Shown here: one piece after another, positions 1 through 4,904 of the stretch | Layout: each line of letters opens with the position of its first letter | Numbering within the stretch: the first letter of the stretch is position 1 | Assembly: GCA_902761685.1 (NCBI GenBank) | Contig: CACWLI010000029.1 | Location: 1 to 5,279, forward strand | Source: an uncultured Erysipelotrichaceae bacterium | GTDB lineage: Bacteria > Bacillota_I > Bacilli_A > RF39 > UBA660 | Direction of reading: 5' to 3' | Length of the DNA: 5,279 nucleotides | Notes under the pieces: model-generated | Databases searched by the model: none | The model's input: the letters and a program-made list of their open reading frames with translations, nothing else | Told to the model about the DNA's origin: nothing | Translations under genes and position numbers: made by a program

Positions 1-1
1 T

Positions 2-283
2 TACTTTCCATTAGTTGGAAGAGAATTTTTACGTAGAATTCTATTTAGAGTCAAAGAAAGTATACCGTTTGAAGTTGATTGGTCATGGGGATATGGTAGA
101 ACATTAGAAGAGGAACCATTAAGAGAATTTTTTAATTTGAAAGATACTGATTATGTTATTTCAACACCTAATGAAATAGGTATTAGTGGAGGAGATATTT
201 ATAGAGATACTGCAAGATTAATAGAAAATTTAGATCTTGAAGAAGAATTTGATGTACCTAAAATAAAAAAACTATCAAGATAA
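2..283 (+). CDS. C-terminal 93 residues of an unrecognised protein (5' end outside window)
   Basis: The frame is open from the first base of the window to TAA at 281-283, so the gene begins upstream. The visible part gives 93 residues. It has a basic patch near the start (GREFLRRILFRVK, about residues 6-18), then an aromatic, glycine-rich stretch (FEVDWSWGYGRTLEEE, about 23-38), then a segment reading VISTPNEIGISGGD (about 52-65), and a charged lysine-rich tail ending KIKKLSR. No family was recognised. The tail has no membrane segment. A strong intrinsic terminator overlaps the stop codon, so this gene ends a transcription unit and is probably not co-transcribed with the genes after it. That it is coding is supported by codon use, with almost all third positions A or T as in the neighbours, and by the terminator position. 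Function is unknown. Confidence 0.75.
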   Translation, partial: YFPLVGREFLRRILFRVKESIPFEVDWSWGYGRTLEEEPLREFFNLKDTDYVISTPNEIGISGGDIYRDTARLIENLDLEEEFDVPKIKKLSR

Positions 284-314
284 AGTAGTTATATTATTAC
301 TTTATCTTTTTTTT
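279..314 (+). terminator. Intrinsic terminator after the first gene
   Basis: A perfect 9-bp stem, GATAAAGTA (279-287) with TACTTTATC (298-306), encloses a 10-nt loop and is followed directly by eight T residues (307-314). The left arm includes the TAA stop of the upstream gene. The stem is AT-rich, but the geometry and uninterrupted T-tract are typical of a Rho-independent terminator. It separates the upstream gene from the cassette that begins at 349. Confidence 0.85.
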
Positions 315-321
315 ATGATAT

Positions 322-341
322 TATAATTTTTATTAAAGGAG
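322..341 (+). promoter_or_regulatory. Candidate -10 box and Shine-Dalgarno for the 349 gene
   Basis: A consensus TATAAT lies at 322-327, just after the terminator T-run, and AAGGAG at 336-341 sits 7 nt before the ATG at 349. No convincing -35 hexamer is seen 16-18 nt upstream (299-304 reads ACTTTA). The predicted transcript leader would be only about 15 nt. The ribosome-binding site is strong. The promoter is plausible because the gene directly follows a terminator, but it rests on one hexamer in AT-rich DNA. Confidence 0.4.
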
Positions 342-348
342 AAAAATT

Positions 349-873
349 ATGAGTATTGATGAATATGAAATAAAATTTGAATCCGAAGAAGATTGTAAAA
401 TGAAGTTGAAATATATGGTAGAAAATCAAAAAAACTTATTTCAACTTATTGTTATGGATGATGATGATATTTCTTATGTACCAAAATTTGATTTTAATTT
501 TGATATCATTGATTGTTCTAAAATGGAACTAAAGGATAAAGTTGTGTGGGATGAAATAGTTGGAAGTGATAAAACTATTGTTTTTAAGAATACTTCAGAT
601 TTATTTAAGCAATTTAAAGATTATAGACAATTTAATACTTCCTTTGAATCAGGAAGTGGAGCTTTTAGTCAAATGTTCTATTTTATCTATAGAGACTATT
701 TTTGGAATAAATCAGAAACTAAATTAATCTTTATTGTAACAGAAGAAGATGCATTATCTATGTATAGAGAAGTTAATCCCGGTATGAGTATTTTATTAAA
801 TCCAATCTATTTAAGAAAAACTGTTAATGCCATAGATGGAGAAAAAACATTTAAAAAGACTTTTAAAAAGTAA
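349..873 (+). CDS. Acidic 174-aa protein of unknown function, first gene of a three-gene cassette
   Basis: ATG at 349 follows AAGGAG with 7-nt spacing, so the start is well supported. The frame ends TAA with TGA directly behind it (871-876). No family was recognised. The N-terminal half is acidic, with a run of four Asp (MDDDDIS, about residues 36-42). The middle is aromatic and Gly/Ser-rich (SFESGSGAFSQMFYFIYRDYFW, split here only for description). A hydrophobic strand follows (KLIFIVTEEDA, about 125-135), and the tail is basic with the doubled motif FKKTFKK. No signal peptide or membrane helix is visible, so a cytosolic protein is expected. The next gene's start signal at 913 lies 39 nt downstream on the same strand with no terminator between, so the two are likely co-transcribed. 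Length and composition fit a small accessory protein such as an immunity, antitoxin or regulatory partner, but that is only a guess from context. Confidence 0.8.
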   Translation: MSIDEYEIKFESEEDCKMKLKYMVENQKNLFQLIVMDDDDISYVPKFDFNFDIIDCSKMELKDKVVWDEIVGSDKTIVFKNTSDLFKQFKDYRQFNTSFESGSGAFSQMFYFIYRDYFWNKSETKLIFIVTEEDALSMYREVNPGMSILLNPIYLRKTVNAIDGEKTFKKTFKK

Positions 874-902
874 TGAAATATGTTAGTATATTATGAAAAA
901 AT

Positions 903-918
903 GAGGTAGATTATGTAG
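903..918 (+). promoter_or_regulatory. Shine-Dalgarno followed by a start-stop pair (ATG TAG)
   Basis: GAGG at 903-906 sits 6 nt before ATG at 913-915, a normal initiation site for this window (the ABC gene uses the same GAGGT element with the same spacing). The next codon is TAG (916-918). A ribosome starting here would terminate after one residue. The long open frame continues in the same phase, and the only internal ATG near it (976) lacks a recognisable ribosome-binding site. The site therefore identifies the ancestral or true start of the 913-1530 gene. Confidence 0.7.
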
Positions 919-1530
919 AAAAATAATGAAAAAGAATTACAAACAGAATTTGATATAAATGATGATAATTATGAAATGTATGTTAAGTTGTATTGTTTAG
1001 AGAAAGATATTGTACGTAGTGGGGATATTTATGGAAATATTGCCTCACTTGTATGTGGAGGGTCATGTGCTTTATCTGTTTTAGGATTTACTACCCTAAC
1101 ATATTTTGCTTCATCAGCTTTAAACTTTGGTGATGTAGGGGTTACAATTTGTACTATTGCTAGTGGAATCGAAACAATGGTAGTTGCATTTCCAACTACT
1201 TTAAAAATATCAAGGAAAATTGCAGAAAATCGTTTTAAGAAGCTTTATCCTAATGTAAATATGGACGTTGATGCTGATGAATTAGGAAAAGCATTGGAAA
1301 GATATAAGGAATTATCAACGGTACCAAAAGATGTTGAATATCAGGTAGAGGAACGTCTTGAAAAATGTAGTGATGAAGTTAAAGAATTATCGACTAGTGA
1401 AAAAATAGAATATTATAAAGAACAAAAAGAGTTTTGGGAGAAAGTTGCTATTTAGGAGAAGTATGGATTACTTGATATGAATGAAATTGCTAAAGTGAAA
1501 TCAAAAAAAGATGATAAGAAAATAAATTAG
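913..1530 (+). pseudogene. Small two-helix membrane protein gene interrupted by two in-frame TAG codons
   Basis: The frame from ATG 913 spans 205 codons to TAG 1528-1530. It is broken only by TAG at codon 2 (916-918) and TAG at codon 181 (1453-1455). Without readthrough, the longest open part is ATG 976 to 1455 (159 aa), which has no good ribosome-binding site. The protein begins with a polar acidic segment (ELQTEFDINDDNYE). Two hydrophobic helices follow at about residues 43-70 and 74-94 of the 205-codon frame, Gly/Ser/Cys-rich and joined by a short loop. A charged, helical, probably coiled C-terminal half comes next, and after the second TAG a lysine-rich tail (EIAKVKSKKDDKKIN). The segments before the first ATG and after the second TAG have the same composition as the rest, and they fit exactly between the 903 Shine-Dalgarno and the ribosome-binding site of the next gene. 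Either this is a recently inactivated gene, or the ambers are read through. Gln, Lys or Glu would each need one base change. No family was recognised. Confidence 0.65.
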
Positions 1531-1535
1531 AGGAG
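1529..1535 (+). promoter_or_regulatory. Ribosome-binding site fixing the start of the 1544 gene
   Basis: AGAGGAG at 1529-1535 lies 8 nt before ATG 1544. An alternative in-frame TTG at 1538 would be only 2 nt from it, too close for initiation, so ATG 1544 is chosen. The site overlaps the final TAG (1528-1530) of the gene before it, a layout suited to translational coupling. Confidence 0.8.
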
Positions 1536-1543
1536 AATTGAAT

Positions 1544-2317
1544 ATGGCAAATATAGAGTCTTTAAAAGAAAAGTTGAAAAGGGTATGTAGTAATTATGGA
1601 GTTAATTCAGAATATGCAATATTTAGAGATAATATTATTATTGTTCCGGATGATGGAAATGATATTTACTTAGTTTTTGATAATAATTGTAATATTTTAG
1701 GAGTTGAAAGATACATTAAAAATTATAATGTTTTATTTATAGATTATTTTGAAGACAAATATGATTATACAAAGGAAAATGATGATGAAATATGTCCTGA
1801 TTTAATGAGTAATTCATTCGATACGTATTTTATTTCAATGACTAAAGAAATAGCTGGAAAGAGTTATTTTTCAAATTATGATAATGATAATGCTACACAT
1901 TGTTTCTTTAGAGGTAAATTGATTGATGATAATCATTTGATTGAATTAATTTCTTATTTTGAATTTCTTAATTATGAAATTAATAATTATTCTAAGATCA
2001 GTTTAGGTATGCAAAGAATGGGATATAATATGCCTGATATTACTTCATATATTAATTCTGTTATAGATAAATTGGATTCTTATATTGATAATTGTATAAG
2101 TCAAGATAGAAAGCCTGTTGTAGATGAGTTTATTACTATCTTGGGGCAAGGTAATCTTTCTATTAACAAAGTGGTTTTAAGAAACATATTTAACTATTTA
2201 CTTAGAGAAAAAGGATATGTTTCTGATTCAACTTTAGATAGATTAATTGATATTTCAGAAGATGACAAAATAGATACATCTGAACTATCTATGAAGTTAA
2301 TTAAAATGATGGATTAA
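1544..2317 (+). CDS. Acidic 257-aa protein of unknown function, last gene of the cassette
   Basis: Start at ATG 1544, from its AGAGGAG site 8 nt upstream; stop TAA at 2315-2317. No family was recognised. The N-terminal third (about residues 1-75) looks like a small alpha/beta domain: a helix (IESLKEKLKRVCSNYG) followed by strands (YAIFRDNIIIVPD, IYLVFDNNCNILGVE, VLFIDYF). The middle is Asp/Asn/Tyr-rich (about 75-130). The C-terminal half is mostly helical (about 130-257), with charged amphipathic segments and a last unit ending LSMKLIKMMD. No signal peptide or membrane helix is seen, so it is expected to be cytosolic. It is the third gene of the set beginning at 349, sits 13 nt after the preceding frame's final TAG, and is closed by a strong terminator. 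Gene order suggests it works with the small membrane protein, but nothing in its sequence states a role. Confidence 0.82.
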   Translation: MANIESLKEKLKRVCSNYGVNSEYAIFRDNIIIVPDDGNDIYLVFDNNCNILGVERYIKNYNVLFIDYFEDKYDYTKENDDEICPDLMSNSFDTYFISMTKEIAGKSYFSNYDNDNATHCFFRGKLIDDNHLIELISYFEFLNYEINNYSKISLGMQRMGYNMPDITSYINSVIDKLDSYIDNCISQDRKPVVDEFITILGQGNLSINKVVLRNIFNYLLREKGYVSDSTLDRLIDISEDDKIDTSELSMKLIKMMD

Positions 2318-2346
2318 AGATATTAATAATTTTAATATCTTTTTTT
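2316..2346 (+). terminator. Intrinsic terminator closing the three-gene cassette
   Basis: A perfect 11-bp stem, AAAGATATTAA (2316-2326) with TTAATATCTTT (2332-2342), has a 5-nt loop TAATT and a T-run reaching 2346. It overlaps the stop codon of the 1544 gene. With the terminator at 279-314 it delimits 315-2346 as a separate transcription unit. Confidence 0.88.
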
Positions 2347-2347
2347 G

Positions 2348-2438
2348 AGATATATCTTATAATGTAAAATGTTTTTGTGGGAGCGATAAGTAAGATAGTT
2401 TGAAACTCATCACTTATAAAGAATGTTGTTAATACAAC
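2348..2438. other. Dyad-rich intergenic segment upstream of the ABC exporter
   Basis: There is no gene between 2318 and 2537. This part holds three dyads. AGATATATCT (2348-2357) is a perfect palindrome and is followed at once by TATAAT (2358-2363). An imperfect hairpin at 2386-2418 pairs ATAAGT with ACTTAT outside, GAT with ATC further in, and AGTT with AACT around a TGA loop, leaving two small bulges. GTTGT (2425-2429) with ACAAC (2434-2438) encloses TAAT. No T-run follows the hairpins, so they do not look like terminators. They could be operator sites or the structured part of a leader or small RNA started from the 2358 box, for which no good -35 is seen. Function is not shown by sequence alone. 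Confidence 0.4.
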
Positions 2439-2483
2439 TAATTTCTATTTGAATTTTGACATAAATTTAAGGTATTTTAAAAA

Positions 2484-2501
2484 TGATAAAATTGATAAAA
2501 T
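2484..2501 (+). repeat. Tandem 9-mer TGATAAAAT x2 in the ABC promoter region
   Basis: Two perfect head-to-tail copies of TGATAAAAT (2484-2492 and 2493-2501) lie directly upstream of the extended -10 element at 2505. They occupy the place of the -35 region, where no good hexamer is present. The same TTGATAAAAT string occurs once more at 4862-4871 upstream of the 4905 gene. It may be a binding site or a chance product of AT-rich sequence. Confidence 0.5.
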
Positions 2502-2504
2502 TAA

Positions 2505-2513
2505 TGGTATAAT
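2505..2513 (+). promoter_or_regulatory. Extended -10 promoter for the ABC exporter
   Basis: TGG TATAAT at 2505-2513 is a consensus extended -10 (TGnTATAAT), a type that functions with a poor -35. Transcription would start near 2520, just ahead of the GTGAGG ribosome-binding site at 2526. A full TTGACA at 2456-2461 is too far away (46 nt) to serve as its -35. Confidence 0.6.
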
Positions 2514-2525
2514 TTAATGTAAGAT

Positions 2526-2531
2526 GTGAGG
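2526..2531 (+). promoter_or_regulatory. Ribosome-binding site deciding the ABC gene start
   Basis: GTGAGG at 2526-2531 puts GAGG 6 nt before ATG 2538. An in-frame GTG at 2526 would start inside this site and have no Shine-Dalgarno of its own, so it is read as part of the ribosome-binding site and not as the start codon. Confidence 0.75.
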
Positions 2532-2537
2532 TACTTT

Positions 2538-4268
2538 ATGAAATTATTTATTGAAAACTTTAAAAAACTATGGAAATATGCAGAAAATAATAAATTGCTT
2601 ATTTTTAAATGCATTGTTTACAACATATTGTTTGTTGCTATTAGAATATCTGTTATCTTGTTAAGTGCTAGATTAATCATAAAATTAACAAATAATGATA
2701 TGTTTGGGTTATTTTTAACTGCATTGCTTGTTTTCTTGATTGAATTGTCACATAATACAATTTATTATTTTTTAAGAGGGTGTTACCAAAAAATATACAA
2801 AAATCTATTTACTGGTTTGCAGTCTTCATTAAGCGAGGAAATATTAACAATAAAAAAAGAATGTATAGATAAAAATAGTTCAGGATTATTTATTCAAAGA
2901 ATATCAAGTGATACCAGTAGTTTAGCAACATTATTTAAGGATTTAATACAAGTATTAGGACAATTGTTATCAGACATAGGTGTCTTTGTTACAATATTTA
3001 TATTGAATAAGATTGCTTTTTTATATTTTGTATTATGCACTATAATTATTTTCATAATAGCATTACATAGAGAAAAAAATTATTCCATAAAAGATAAAGC
3101 ATTTAAAGAAGAAAATGAAAGAACTACAAGTTTTATTAGTGAAACTGTAAGAGGAGCAAAAGATATAAAAATATTAAATGCCTATGATAGTTTTAAAAAC
3201 ATATTGAATTCTAAAGTAGAAGTCTTAAATCAAAAAAGATATGAATTAGACGATACAAATAGAAAATGGGAATTTGTTTTTTGGCTTTCAATCTTTATTT
3301 ACAGATTTCTATTAATAACTTTAATAGCATTATTGGTATACAATGGCATGATGGAAATTGCAGTTGCAATTATATTATATAATTCTATGTCAAAAGTAAC
3401 TGATTTTATTAATAATAGTGGAACATTAATTAAAACAATAAAAGGATTTAATCTTTCTTGCGATAGAATTTTTTCAATAATGGATGAAAAGAAGTTTAGT
3501 AAGGAAAAATTTGGAAAATTACATTTAGATACAATCAATGGTGATTTTGAATTTCGAGATATTTCTTTTTCCTATGATAATGAAAGAAATGTTTTAAATA
3601 ATATGAGTTTCAAAGTAAATGCAAATGAAACTGTTGCATTTGTTGGTAAAAGTGGAGCTGGTAAATCTACTATATTTTCTTTATTATGCAAATTATATGA
3701 CAATTACAGTGGTAAAATATTGATTGATGATATTGATATAAAAGAATTAGACAGAGATTCTCTTAGAAGTAATATATTTGTCATAAGCCAAAATCCATAT
3801 ATCTTTAATATGAGTATTAAAGATAATCTAAAAATAATAAAAAAGGATTTAACTGATGATGAAATGAAAAAGGCATGCAAAATGGCTTGCCTAGACGATT
3901 TTATAGAATCTTTACCCAAAAAATATAATACAGTAGTCGGTGAAGGTGGAGTTATGCTATCTGGTGGGCAAAAGCAAAGATTAGCCATCGCTAGAGCACT
4001 AATTCAAAAAACTGAAATTATATTATTTGATGAAGCAACAAGTGCCCTAGATAATGAAACACAAAAACAAATTCAGGAAGCTATAGACAATCTTAAAAAT
4101 GAATACACAATTATGATAATTGCACATAGATTTTCAACAATTTTAAATAGTGATAAAATTTTCTTTGTTGATAATGGAAAAGTAATTGATTCAGGTACAC
4201 ATGAACAGCTTTTAAAAAGATGTACACAATACAAAAAATTATATGAATCTGAAATAAAAGAAAAATAA
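2538..4268 (+). CDS. ABC exporter half-transporter (fused membrane and ATPase domains)
   Basis: A complete 576-aa ABC exporter half-transporter, the usual length for the class, expected to work as a dimer in the cytoplasmic membrane and drive export with ATP. The N-terminal membrane domain has hydrophobic helices at about residues 20-46, 54-78, 133-155, 158-176, 244-268 and 270-290. The ATPase domain starts near 335, with an aromatic A-loop-like FSYDN. Its motifs are intact: Walker A GKSGAGKST (370-378), Q-loop Gln418, signature LSGGQ (474-478), Walker B ILFDE with Asp498 and the catalytic Glu499, D-loop SALD and switch His530. There is no N-terminal C39 peptidase domain, so it is not a peptide-processing exporter. 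The substrate cannot be read; multidrug, lipid or peptide export are all possible. It stands alone, with its own extended -10 promoter upstream and an IS remnant downstream. No partner half-transporter, regulator or precursor peptide gene is seen in the window, so a homodimer is the simplest reading. Confidence 0.93.
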   Translation: MKLFIENFKKLWKYAENNKLLIFKCIVYNILFVAIRISVILLSARLIIKLTNNDMFGLFLTALLVFLIELSHNTIYYFLRGCYQKIYKNLFTGLQSSLSEEILTIKKECIDKNSSGLFIQRISSDTSSLATLFKDLIQVLGQLLSDIGVFVTIFILNKIAFLYFVLCTIIIFIIALHREKNYSIKDKAFKEENERTTSFISETVRGAKDIKILNAYDSFKNILNSKVEVLNQKRYELDDTNRKWEFVFWLSIFIYRFLLITLIALLVYNGMMEIAVAIILYNSMSKVTDFINNSGTLIKTIKGFNLSCDRIFSIMDEKKFSKEKFGKLHLDTINGDFEFRDISFSYDNERNVLNNMSFKVNANETVAFVGKSGAGKSTIFSLLCKLYDNYSGKILIDDIDIKELDRDSLRSNIFVISQNPYIFNMSIKDNLKIIKKDLTDDEMKKACKMACLDDFIESLPKKYNTVVGEGGVMLSGGQKQRLAIARALIQKTEIILFDEATSALDNETQKQIQEAIDNLKNEYTIMIIAHRFSTILNSDKIFFVDNGKVIDSGTHEQLLKRCTQYKKLYESEIKEK

Positions 4269-4278
4269 TAATATATTT

Positions 4279-4313
4279 AAAGACGATTTTAGATCCTCTT
4301 TTTATTTTATTTT
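4279..4313 (+). terminator. Weak intrinsic terminator after the ABC gene
   Basis: AAAGA (4279-4283) pairs with TCTTT (4297-4301), and GAT (4285-4287) with ATC (4293-4295). One C-C mismatch and a 5-nt loop interrupt the stem, and a T-rich tail broken by two A residues runs to 4313. It starts 10 nt after the ABC stop codon, which supports the call, but the stem is short and imperfect. Confidence 0.5.
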
Positions 4314-4716
4314 CATGCATATCAATTAAAGCCAATTTATGATTAGATATATTAACTCCATGATAAAATGGTTTAAAAACTGATTCTATTATTGAATCAT
4401 CAAATGCATCAACATAATATGTCCAATCATATCGTTGTCTTTTAAACCATATCAATATCATTGTTGTATCTGATGTTATTTTTTCTAATGGTCTAGTAGT
4501 ATTCCAATTATTATTGATAAGATTTGGATATTTAATAGATCCTTCTCCTTTTTCTAAATAATCTTTTCTCCACTTTCCTGCCAAAGAATGAGAAATATTA
4601 TACTTTTTCTCTACATCAAGTGGACTAAGATTACAGTCTAACATTTCTTTTACTATTTTTATTTTCTCTTCTTTTGAATGATAATTGTTTTTACCACCTT
4701 TAGGTCTTCCTTGCAT
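4294..4716 (-). pseudogene. IS3-type transposase relic: orfA N-terminus fused to an orfB fragment
   Basis: Translation from ATG 4716-4714 gives a helix-turn-helix region typical of IS3 orfA (about residues 14-52, EEKIKIVKEML...VEKKYNIS...AGKWRKDYLEKG). At about residue 62-68 it jumps to an orfB integrase-core segment, NWNTTRPLEKITSDTT, then YDWTYYVDAFDDSII and NHKLAL..M..NKIKRG (to about 141). The first catalytic Asp is probably Asp83 in SDTT. The region that should carry the second Asp (HSDxG) and the catalytic Glu is absent. The missing end of orfA and the start of orfB imply an internal deletion near 4510-4535. The frame stays open beyond 4294 to 4111, but that part is antisense to the ABC gene and bears no transposase likeness, so it is excluded. 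The product cannot be an active transposase. Confidence 0.75.
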
Positions 4717-4736
4717 ATTTTCATCTTCTTTACTAA

Positions 4737-4745
4737 ATTATACCA
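4737..4745 (-). promoter_or_regulatory. Extended -10 promoter of the IS remnant (minus strand)
   Basis: Read on the minus strand, TGG TATAAT (4745 down to 4737) is a consensus extended -10 about 20 nt before the relic's ATG. No good -35 is present at the usual distance. It suggests that the relic may still be transcribed toward the 3' end of the ABC gene. Confidence 0.5.
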
Positions 4746-4749
4746 AAGA

Positions 4750-4781
4750 AAAAGTAAACACATCTTTTTGTGTCTACTTTT
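4750..4781 (-). other. Stem-loop in the IS leader
   Basis: Arms 4750-4762 and 4769-4781 pair over 13 positions around a 6-nt loop. The single exception is A-C on the plus strand, which becomes a G-U wobble in minus-strand RNA. That the wobble is allowed only on the minus strand agrees with the transposase direction. The stem lies between the presumed IS end and the transposase promoter, where some insertion sequences carry structures that block incoming transcription. On the plus strand the right arm ends in TTTT, but no long T-run follows. Confidence 0.5.
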
Positions 4782-4794
4782 ATCTTACAACTTC

Positions 4795-4820
4795 AAAAAG
4801 AAGATTAAATTCTTTTTTTT
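4795..4820 (+). terminator. Possible AT-only terminator before the activase gene
   Basis: AAAAAGAA (4795-4802) can pair with TTCTTTTT (4810-4817) over a 7-nt loop, with T residues continuing to 4820. The stem has one G-C pair, so it would be unstable. It could limit plus-strand transcription coming from the ABC/IS side, but it may also be no more than a purine run followed by a T-tract. Confidence 0.3.
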
Positions 4821-4842
4821 GACAAAATATGACAATTAAATG

Positions 4843-4871
4843 TTTTCATAGTTCTAAAAAGTTGATAAAAT
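4843..4871 (+). promoter_or_regulatory. Candidate promoter for the activase gene
   Basis: TTTTCA (4843-4848) and TAAAAT (4866-4871), 17 nt apart, match the -35 and -10 consensus at four and five positions of six. TATAGT at 4875-4880 is an alternative -10 with a poorer -35. A perfect TTGACA at 4819-4824 has no -10 at the right distance. The gene needs a promoter here, because only IS debris lies between it and the ABC gene. Confidence 0.4.
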
Positions 4872-4904
4872 ATATATAGTGCGTTTAGTATTGGATGTGA
4901 TTAT

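Larger units (their letters stand above)
4290..4789 (-). mobile_element. Decayed IS3-family insertion sequence remnant
   Basis: On the minus strand, reading down from 4789, come a possible IS end (starting TG, TGTAAGATAAAAGTAGAC), a leader hairpin, an extended -10 promoter, the start of an orfA-like transposase and a piece of the orfB catalytic domain. The element stops about 22 bases short of the ABC gene's stop codon. A full IS3 element is roughly 1.2-1.5 kb; about 0.5 kb is left, so most of orfB and the other terminal repeat are gone. No target-site duplication could be recognised. Assignment to IS3 rests on the protein motifs described for the 4294-4716 relic. The exact ends are inferred. 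Confidence 0.7.

Noticed and set aside
1531..1593. Continuation of the amber-containing frame past 1530, if TAG were fully reassigned
   Set aside because: This stretch overlaps the next gene in another phase and reads to TAG TAA; the next gene's ribosome-binding site overlaps the 1528 TAG, so 1528-1530 is best taken as the true stop.
2369..2389. Six-codon open frame ATG...TAA in the ABC upstream region
   Set aside because: There is no ribosome-binding site and it is too short to separate from chance.
2400..2432. Ten-codon open frame from TTG 2400 (LKLITYKECC) as a leader peptide
   Set aside because: The only GGGAG is about 16 nt upstream, the start would be TTG, and it lies within the dyads; support is too weak.
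2456..2461. Perfect TTGACA as a -35 for the ABC gene
   Set aside because: It lies 46 nt from the extended -10, and no good -10 is found 16-18 nt after it.
3299..3538. Minus-strand open frame inside the ABC gene
   Set aside because: It is antisense to the membrane domain of a clearly coding ABC exporter and has no ribosome-binding site or recognisable motif.
3704..3988. Minus-strand open frame over the ATPase domain
   Set aside because: It is antisense to the conserved signature and Q-loop region; the plus-strand motifs explain this sequence fully.
4111..4293. C-terminal extension of the transposase relic's frame into the ABC gene
   Set aside because: It is hydrophobic low-complexity sequence antisense to the end of the ABC gene, with no transposase likeness; the relic was cut at about 4294.
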